DNA of 12,662 nucleotides from an uncultured Bacteroidales bacterium. Its GTDB lineage: Bacteria; Bacteroidota; Bacteroidia; Bacteroidales; Bacteroidaceae. The stretch covers positions 1 through 12,662 of the forward strand of contig CAMAMZ010000052.1 in the NCBI GenBank assembly GCA_945837185.1. The letters are read 5' to 3'. Positions within the stretch are counted from its first letter, which is position 1. Every line of letters begins with the position of its first letter. The notes beneath the pieces are model-generated. The model had not been told where the DNA came from and did no database searches. It was given only the letters and a program-made list of their open reading frames with translations. The position numbers and the translations under genes were made by a program. Positions 9,301-12,662 of this stretch are shown piece after piece.

Positions 9301-10842
9301 GTCGCGTTCCACCGACGAAGCCAGCATATACACATTCTTCATCATCAGTCGCCAGTTGCCCTGTCGCGGATTGTTGCTTGTGTTTTTGAGTGCTTTTACC
9401 AGCAGTGTTTGGTTGGCATCAGTAAGGTCGGCAGCAAACTCACCTACCTGATAGGTTACCCCACCATACGTATATTCGTAGGCAATGGCCAGCACCTGGT
9501 CGCTTTGCAAGCCTGTTTTGATAGAGATATAACCCAATGCGTTGTTCACGCTATATTCCGAACTGTTCAGCAGGCGCGCATGCTCAATCTTCTCATAGTC
9601 CACTCCACCCATCATTCCGTTTCCTTCCAAGGTCGAAGTGATGAGGTCTATGTCACGTCCTCCTGACAGCAAACCCACCAGCGTGCCATAGCAAGTGTTG
9701 GCAGCATTGCATGGCACCGGTTGCCCGGTGGTAGTCCACATGCTGTTAGCCACCTGTTTGTTCTCACCCAGGTCGGTTAAGGCCACAATATTGCGCGTGT
9801 TGGTTGTGGTTCCGGTCTTGTTTGTCACCCACACCTCCACACGGTTAATTGTCACCCCTGTGGTGATGTTCGGGAGTGTACGCATAGCCGCATCATAACG
9901 TTCCCGAAAATGATGACCGAGGAAAAAGTGCATGTTCTCCTCATAGTCAGCCACATCAATCTCGAAGGGAGTCAGCTGCACCCCTCCCTTCGACGACACA
10001 CTTGTCGTACTGGTTTTCTTCTGCGATGCAACCAGTTGCAAACTCAGTTTGCCGAACTGCATATCGGTGCGCACACCGAAGAGCGAGCTGGCCCCCTTAA
10101 TCAAGGAAGAGTTTGAAGGAAACGAGGTGTTGCCTAATTCAACGAGTTTGATAATTTCGTCTTCCTTACCCTCATATTTCAGTTTGAGGTTCTGGGAATC
10201 GAAGTCAAAGGTAGCATCCGTGTTATACGTGAGATTCATATCCACCTTGTCGCCCACCTTTCCATTCACATGCAGGTTAATCTTCTCGTCGAAATCGAGT
10301 GTCGTAGTCTTCCGGTTACGAATCGGCAGATTCGGGTTGTCGATACGTTTCAAGGTAGCCCCAAACTTCAGTTCCGCATTGCCTTGCGTCTTGATGCGCA
10401 CCCCTCCCTTGCCGAAAATCTTTTCCGCGGGCCCTAAGTCAAAGTGCATGTCGGTAAAGTCAAATCGCTCTTTACCCTTGGCCTGGTATATCTCATTGTT
10501 CTTCTTGCGGAAGAACTGCGCCCACGATTGCTGCTCCACCCATTGCATATACTCCTCCGGCATCATCAGGATAGGCGTGTCGAGCCAGTCTTCTCCCAGT
10601 TTCGTTCCCACAAGATAATACTGTGCCGTATCGTTATACACAACACATGGCTGCAGGTTGTCGGGCTGTTGCAGGCGGGCGGCATGCCCCTTCCGGTCGT
10701 CGTTGGTAAGCACCGTTGTGCGTTGAGTTTTCCCTGGTTGTCGCCTTTTTCCATCATCCTGACCCATAGGCACAGCCATTGCGATGCCCACAGACCCCAC
10801 TGTCAGCATCACCCCAATCAGCTTATGATACCATCGTTTCAA
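3307..10842 (-). CDS. sprA: SprA/Sov, outer-membrane translocon of the type 9 secretion system
   Basis: This 2511-residue protein belongs to the SprA (Flavobacterium)/Sov (Porphyromonas) family, the giant outer-membrane beta-barrel through which T9SS cargo leaves the periplasm. The length matches known members (about 2400-2500 residues). A signal peptide covers residues 1-23: basic n-region KRWYHK, hydrophobic core, likely cleavage after Ala-Met-Ala. Family blocks are visible in order: HFFLGHHFRERYD near 303-315, RVEVWVTN near 333-340, GYFDYIEGYTV near 562, NHYVREVL near 881, NLAYYPNERGPYNF near 914, and RWGGMMR through EFWLLDPF near 942-971. The C-terminal part alternates hydrophobic and polar residues and ends GLSMKFSLTR, like a closing barrel strand. 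The only in-frame start that gives a complete signal peptide is TTG at 10842; the next in-frame ATG (residue 12) would remove the positive n-region. The frame is uninterrupted. An unusual lysine-rich insertion with short repeats spans about 1868-1948. The gene follows ruvA by 9 nt and is probably co-transcribed with it. In the family, SprA works with PorV and Plug and is energised through GldL/GldM-type motors; those genes are not in this window. Confidence 0.96.
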   Translation of the reverse strand: MKRWYHKLIGVMLTVGSVGIAMAVPMGQDDGKRRQPGKTQRTTVLTNDDRKGHAARLQQPDNLQPCVVYNDTAQYYLVGTKLGEDWLDTPILMMPEEYMQWVEQQSWAQFFRKKNNEIYQAKGKERFDFTDMHFDLGPAEKIFGKGGVRIKTQGNAELKFGATLKRIDNPNLPIRNRKTTTLDFDEKINLHVNGKVGDKVDMNLTYNTDATFDFDSQNLKLKYEGKEDEIIKLVELGNTSFPSNSSLIKGASSLFGVRTDMQFGKLSLQLVASQKKTSTTSVSSKGGVQLTPFEIDVADYEENMHFFLGHHFRERYDAAMRTLPNITTGVTINRVEVWVTNKTGTTTNTRNIVALTDLGENKQVANSMWTTTGQPVPCNAANTCYGTLVGLLSGGRDIDLITSTLEGNGMMGGVDYEKIEHARLLNSSEYSVNNALGYISIKTGLQSDQVLAIAYEYTYGGVTYQVGEFAADLTDANQTLLVKALKNTSNNPRQGNWRLMMKNVYMLASSVERDQFRLDVKFQSDTAGVYLTYLPESQVKQTPIVRMIGGDRLDNNNRTNPNGYFDYIEGYTVQNGRVFLPCTEPFGNYLYQYLVGKGVPAEKAAQYAFTELYDSTRTMAKQFAEKDKYKLTGQFRGQQANVISLGAYNVPQGSVVVTAGGVVLTEGADYTVDYYAGEVTLLNQSIIDAGTPINVSLESNTDYGLQRKTMFGLNWAYDFSRNFQLSGTLQHLTEQSLTNKVNMGAEPLNNTLWGVNLNWKRESQWLTHLLDKLPLLHVTQPSSISFNAEFAQLIAGQNHGTQDNASYLDDFENNTSKIDVSAPTSWMLSSVPSTLADADDKTSLKSGFNRALLAWYHIDPLFTRRSSSLTPAHIKGDLDQLSNHYVREVLVSELYPNRDQSSYNGAISTLPILNLAYYPNERGPYNFDPNLNGDGSLPHPEQRWGGMMRKLNTNDFEAANIEYVEFWLLDPFIYAPKGLATTEGGDFYIHLGEVSEDVLRDGKKFHESGMPVDGSQGYSTTQWGKVPTQATVTYAFSANAGSRNLQDVGLNGLNDEEERSFPSYQSFLTQVQGKVTGAALDSIKNDPANDNYHYFRGNDYDRMQASILRRYKHINNPQGNSPAMESGGNYDSSYKTTPDVEDINQDYTLNEYERYFQYRVSLRPEDLVVGRNYIVDKREAVPPLRNGNKERVTWYQFRIPLREYERKVGAISDLTSIRFMRMFLTGFQHPVVLRFGSLDLVKGEWRIYDQQLNAADGGGRLTVSAVNIEENNDKTPVNYVLPPGIQRAQDPTQPQLVEANEQALNLVVNDLPCNASKAVYKHTTLDLRPYKRLQMFVHANALLPNDTQLSDQQLAVFIRLGSDYKTNYYEYEVPLMLTAPGVYDKYSRNDCERVWPQANMLDVALDLFTKVKKARNQAKGLGMASYNREYAVYDGDYPDRRICVMGNPSLGEIKTVMIGVRNKSGDAKSGEVWVNELRLKEYNNHGGWAAQGNLNVQLSDFGSVNVQGRYISEGFGGIEDRVDQRTTDNYKTYSVTTSLELGKLFPDKAKVSAPLYYSITKEETRPTYNPLDTDLRLDDALDATANSAERDSIERIAITRTTQTNFSLSNVRVGIQSKRHPMPYDPANFSFSYSHSHRYTSGETTVYEKEDNWRGAMNYSWSPVYKAWEPFQHIKDKSKWLDIFRRFGFNWLPQNVAFNTELTRNYYELQERDMENLSGDALPLTFSSQFLWNRELNLRWDLTRNLHINFQSATHAEIEEPYVPVNSNRYPDAYEVWKDSVKMSLRHFGTPLDYNQSLTASYQLPLNLIPIFNWVKANAAYTATYNWVRGTELDDGLSLGNTIISNRNLNITTAFDMTKLYQHIPFLKKANEKFQRQQRAQITRKKKTQRLTGGAGKTKTKEQQSAATKQGAPSATKQGTPSATKQGVAAAKKQEAERLAQSRRLPKNKRSLEQEITLLPDTTFTLKHNKHTRRLHVTGKLADGRVFKLKYKKLNDNELRISNHVDSATKVKITVTPKEPLENKRWYSTAQDIANVLMMVKNIQVSYRNQYALSLPGFMPMIGDAFGQTRGAGVLSPGLDFAFGLIGDSYIDKAKEQNWLLINDSIATPATINQATDLQLKCTLEPIANLKIDLTASRTENKSKSIQYMYAGNPTSQTGSFTMTTLSLKSAFEGVGNADNGFKSASFERFCHSLDNYRDRVEAQYAHAIYPKGTSLAGQPFDPQHGTLDKYSADVMVPAFLAAYTGSGGNALRIFPTLSRLLPNWSVRYSGLQRLPFLRDVCKSVNINHSYRCLYAVGGYATYSSFMEYMNGLGFVTAPTTGVPIPSSMYNVSSVSINEAFSPLLGIDMTFENNLTAKVEYRTTRVLNLSMTSIQINEATSHDWVVGLGYRINNFKLFGMRPPKRATKKATASAASGSSMQNGNNNDLNLRLDISLRNQATICRDIASISSYASSGNRALKFSFMADYTFSRLLTLSFYYDSQTNKPLLTNNSFPTTTHDFGLSMKFSLTR
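5063..5134 (-). repeat. 24-bp tandem repeat inside sprA, lysine-rich linker
   Basis: Two clear 24-bp units (5063-5086 and 5087-5110) and a third diverged one (5111-5134, similar over its first 15 bases) encode repeated octapeptides of the type SATKQGTP in SprA, near residues 1903-1927. They sit inside a longer strongly basic, low-complexity segment (about 1868-1948) containing TRKKKTQR, KTKTKEQQ and KNKRSLEQE, quite unlike the beta-strand pattern on either side. The unit length is a multiple of three, so copy-number change would preserve the frame. Confidence 0.8.
10774..10842 (-). other. SprA signal peptide and TTG start
   Basis: The first 23 codons encode a standard Sec signal: a charged start (KRWYHK), a hydrophobic core (LIGVMLTVGSVGI) and an Ala-Met-Ala cleavage site. 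The initiator is TTG at 10842-10840. The ATG at 10834-10832 is out of frame and soon meets TAA. Upstream in this frame the ruvA stop codon follows after only three codons, so no earlier start exists. Confidence 0.75.
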
Positions 10843-10851
10843 GAAGAGGTT

Positions 10852-11466
10852 TTATTTGATTTGCTTCAATGCCAGTTTCACCACCTGCTCCACAGGCAAG
10901 GCAGGCTCCGCTTCCAGGATTGCTTTCACCACCTTGGCCGATGGTGCCGGAGCAAATCCCAACATGGTAAGGGCACTCACTGCTTCCTCTTTCACATGAG
11001 CATCCACCGGTGTAGCCTGTGCCACGGCAGTGGGAAGTTCATCAGTCATAGCCCCCGTTGCTATCTTGTCGCGCAAGTCGACAATGATACGTTGTGCGGT
11101 CTTCAATCCAATTCCTTTCACCCCTTTCAGCAAACGTTCGTTGCCATTGGCAATAGCGTTGCACAATTCAGTAGGACTGATGGTAGAGAGAATCATCCGT
11201 GCCGTGTTGGCTCCCACTCCCGAAACAGTGATGAGCAAACGGTAGAGTTCCCTTTCCTGACAGGTGGCAAAGCCAAACAACGTATAGGCGTCATCGCGTC
11301 CGCCTGTCACCAAACTCTCATGCACAAACAACTTCACCTCCTTTTGCCCCTGAATGGCAGTAAAGGTGTAGAGCGATATGTTGAGTGCGTAACCCACTCC
11401 TGCTGCTTCCACCACAGCCAGGGTAGGGGTGAGTGAGGCCAGTGTGCCTCGAATATATTCTATCAT
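10852..11466 (-). CDS. ruvA: RuvA, Holliday junction branch migration DNA-binding subunit
   Basis: This 204-residue protein has the three-domain layout of RuvA, the tetramer that binds four-way DNA junctions and loads the RuvB helicase during recombination and repair. Residues 1 to about 62 form the OB-fold domain (MIEYIRGTL start, VEAAGVGYAL). Two helix-hairpin-helix motifs follow at 77-92 (VSGVGANTAR) and 112-127 (VKGIGLKTAQ); these contact the DNA backbone. A flexible, Ala/Pro/Thr-containing linker at about 137-157 leads to domain III (158-204), which contacts RuvB and contains EAVSALTMLGF. The start codon is the ATG at 11466; no Shine-Dalgarno sequence is evident, only an A/T-rich upstream stretch. 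Length and domains are normal. The stop codon (10854-10852) is followed after 9 nt by the sprA start in the same frame, so the two genes are probably one transcription unit. Confidence 0.97.
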   Translation of the reverse strand: MIEYIRGTLASLTPTLAVVEAAGVGYALNISLYTFTAIQGQKEVKLFVHESLVTGGRDDAYTLFGFATCQERELYRLLITVSGVGANTARMILSTISPTELCNAIANGNERLLKGVKGIGLKTAQRIIVDLRDKIATGAMTDELPTAVAQATPVDAHVKEEAVSALTMLGFAPAPSAKVVKAILEAEPALPVEQVVKLALKQIK

Positions 11467-11538
11467 AATGCTGTCTTTATATATATAATAAGGTGTATAC
11501 CCTACAATAACGCTTTTTTCGTTTGATTATTGCCCTCT

Positions 11539-11637
11539 GCGTTCTTTAATTGCATAAAGCAGTGAAAACCCCACATGAAGTCTTAGTGATAAATTCTGCA
11601 ATGAAGCGTTCTTTCATTGCAGAAATCAGTGAACCCT
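11539..11637. repeat. Imperfect direct repeat pair, 67 bp apart
   Basis: Copy 1 begins GCGTTCTTTAATTGCATAAA at 11539 and copy 2 begins GCGTTCTTTCATTGCAGAAA at 11606. The first 28 positions agree at 25, running through a shared CAGTGAA; the copies then diverge, although both continue with C-rich sequence (AACCCCAC versus CCCTCAC). Copy 2 also supplies the right arm of the adjacent hairpin. This looks like a fragment of a dispersed intergenic repeat family rather than coding sequence. Confidence 0.65.
11587..11628. repeat. Perfect 12-bp stem hairpin in the intergenic region
   Basis: TTCTGCAATGAA (11594-11605) pairs perfectly with TTCATTGCAGAA (11613-11624) around the 7-nt loop GCGTTCT. After a 3-nt bulge (11591-11593) the stem resumes with TGAT (11587-11590) against ATCA (11625-11628). 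No U-rich run follows on either strand, so it is not a typical terminator. It lies about 110 bp before the ddh promoter box and about 120 bp before the ruvA start codon. Confidence 0.75.
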
Positions 11638-11735
11638 CACCCTTCCGCCATGAGAAAGAAGTATCAAAAATAGACATAAGTATGTCAATTATGAAAAAAA
11701 ATGAGCCAGATGTCATATTTTTCATAGAAAAACTG

Positions 11736-11743
11736 TAATTTTG
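11736..11743 (+). promoter_or_regulatory. Bacteroidota-type -7 promoter box of ddh
   Basis: TAATTTTG matches TAnnTTTG and is identical to the box upstream of corA. No good -33 TTTG lies at the expected 19-21 nt spacing. Initiation near 11750 would give a leader of only about 25 nt before the ddh ATG. Confidence 0.5.
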
Positions 11744-11775
11744 CCGATTGGAAAATTAAATAACGAACTATAAAT

Positions 11776-12662
11776 ATGAAAAAGATTAGAGCCGCCGTAG
11801 TAGGTTACGGCAACATAGGGCAGTATACGGTGCAAGCCTTGGAAGCTGCCAAAGATTTTGAAATTGCAGGAATTGTGCGTCGTCAAGGAGCCGCCAATAA
11901 GCCTGCCGAACTGGCCAACTATGCAGTAGTTGACGACATAGCACAGTTGCAGGATGTTGATGTGGCTATTCTTGCCACCCCCACCCGTTCCTGTCCGGAG
12001 TATGCAGCACGCATTGTTGATATGGGCATCCATACGGTCGACAGTTTCGATATCCACACCCAGATAGTAGACTATCGTGCCCAGCAGATGGCACATTGCA
12101 AGAAAGCTGGCAAGGTGAGTGTCATTGCTGCAGGTTGGGATCCGGGTTCCGATTCTGTTGTGCGCATGCTCATAGAGAGCTTAGCTCCTAAAGGTTTGAG
12201 CTATACAAATTTTGGTCCGGGCATGAGCATGGGCCACTCCGTTTGTGTGCGTAGCAAGGAAGGCGTGAAGAATGCCCTCTCTGTAACCATCCCCTTGGGC
12301 GAAGGCATCCATCGCCGCATGGTCTATGTAGAACTTGAAGATGGTGCCAAACTTGAGGATGTTACAGCAGCCATCAAGGCCGACCCCTATTTTGCACACG
12401 ACGAAACCCATGTCTTTGCCGTAGCTTCGGTAGATGACGTTCGCGATATGGGTCATGGTGTGAACTTGGTGCGTAAAGGTGTGAGTGGCAAAACCCCCAA
12501 CCAGCGTTTTGAGTTCAATATGAGCATCAACAACCCTGCCCTTACCGCACAGGTGCTGGTCAATGTGGCGCGTGCCACCCAACGCCTGCAGCCTGGTTGC
12601 TACACCATGCCAGAGATTCCTGTTATTGATATGCTGGCAGGCGACCGCGAGGAACTGATAGG
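11776..12662 (+). CDS. ddh: meso-Diaminopimelate D-dehydrogenase, truncated by the window edge
   Basis: The NADPH-dependent enzyme (EC 1.4.1.16) makes meso-2,6-diaminopimelate in one step from tetrahydrodipicolinate and ammonia, feeding peptidoglycan and lysine synthesis in the cytoplasm. The frame is open for 295 codons from ATG 11776 to the right edge. Since the family is about 300 residues long and the last visible residues (IPVIDMLAGDREELI) resemble its C-terminus, only a few codons should be missing. The N-terminus MKKIRAAVVGYGNIG is a Rossmann dinucleotide-binding loop (GYGNIG, 10-15). Substrate-domain hallmarks follow: TVDSFDIH (87-94), GWDPGSDS (120-127), FGPGMSMGHS (146-155), MGHG (225-228) and FNMSINNPALTAQVL near 248-261. 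No Shine-Dalgarno sequence precedes the start, but the A/T-rich TATAAAT context is normal for the phylum. It is divergent from ruvA with its own promoter box. A related NAD(P)-dependent oxidoreductase is conceivable, but the combined motifs make Ddh the clear call. Confidence 0.95.
   Translation, partial: MKKIRAAVVGYGNIGQYTVQALEAAKDFEIAGIVRRQGAANKPAELANYAVVDDIAQLQDVDVAILATPTRSCPEYAARIVDMGIHTVDSFDIHTQIVDYRAQQMAHCKKAGKVSVIAAGWDPGSDSVVRMLIESLAPKGLSYTNFGPGMSMGHSVCVRSKEGVKNALSVTIPLGEGIHRRMVYVELEDGAKLEDVTAAIKADPYFAHDETHVFAVASVDDVRDMGHGVNLVRKGVSGKTPNQRFEFNMSINNPALTAQVLVNVARATQRLQPGCYTMPEIPVIDMLAGDREELI

Larger units (their letters stand above)
11467..11775. other. Divergent ruvA-ddh intergenic region
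   Basis: This 309-bp region separates ruvA (-) from ddh (+). It contains an alternating TA-rich run at about 11479-11489 just upstream of ruvA, a direct repeat (11539-11570 and 11606-11637), a strong hairpin (11587-11628) and the ddh -7 box. I could not identify a convincing TAnnTTTG box for ruvA on the minus strand. A 62-codon open frame crosses the repeats (11550-11738, +), but it has no recognisable domain and its sequence comes largely from the repeat and hairpin, so I do not call it a gene. Confidence 0.7.

Noticed and set aside
10444..11436. 330-codon + strand open frame antisense to the ruvA-sprA junction
   Set aside because: It crosses two recognised genes on the other strand and its translation is a Cys/His/Leu-rich jumble without family motifs.
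11587..11628. Reading the intergenic hairpin as an intrinsic terminator
   Set aside because: No U-rich run follows on either strand, and neither flanking gene is transcribed toward it; ruvA and ddh diverge.
11550..11738. 62-codon + strand ORF in the ruvA-ddh gap
   Set aside because: It is largely made from the direct repeat and hairpin, ends inside the ddh promoter box, and has no ribosome-binding site or recognisable domain.

Overview
The window is ordinary chromosomal core sequence from a member of the Bacteroidota, most likely a Prevotellaceae-type organism. Four things point there: a full-length SprA/Sov outer-membrane translocon gene of the type 9 secretion system (T9SS), a multi-repeat DUF349 protein, a one-step meso-diaminopimelate dehydrogenase, and Bacteroidota-type promoter -7 boxes (TAnnTTTG) upstream of three genes combined with weak or absent Shine-Dalgarno sequences. 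I see no phage, transposase, CRISPR array, tRNA or rRNA. The species is not determined.

Layout, left to right. Bases 1-198 are a leader with a -7 box at 44-51. A CorA-family divalent-cation transporter gene follows (199-1125, +). After a 117-bp gap with its own -7 box comes a gene for a 631-residue, largely helical protein with five DUF349-like repeats (1243-3138, +). A strong bidirectional hairpin terminator (3187-3227) separates it from the convergent sprA. The centre of the window is one very large gene, sprA (3307-10842, -), with ruvA immediately upstream in the same transcription unit (10852-11466, -). A 309-bp divergent intergenic region (11467-11775) contains a direct repeat, a perfect 12-bp hairpin and the ddh promoter. 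It leads into ddh (11776 to the right edge, +), which the window cuts a few codons before its expected end.

How the genes relate. ruvA (Holliday junction branch migration) and sprA (T9SS translocon) are functionally unrelated but look co-transcribed. sprA begins 9 nt after the ruvA stop codon, in the same reading frame, and apparently with a TTG start. The + strand genes (ion transport, unknown helical protein, peptidoglycan/lysine precursor synthesis) look like independent units, each with its own promoter-like element.

I did not find a convincing undescribed system. The points most worth a second look are the repeat/hairpin element in the ruvA-ddh gap, the TTG-started ruvA-sprA junction, the lysine-rich tandem-repeat insertion inside SprA, and a possible acidic leader peptide upstream of corA. 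Many long open frames lie antisense to sprA and to the DUF349 gene; I judged them non-coding shadows.
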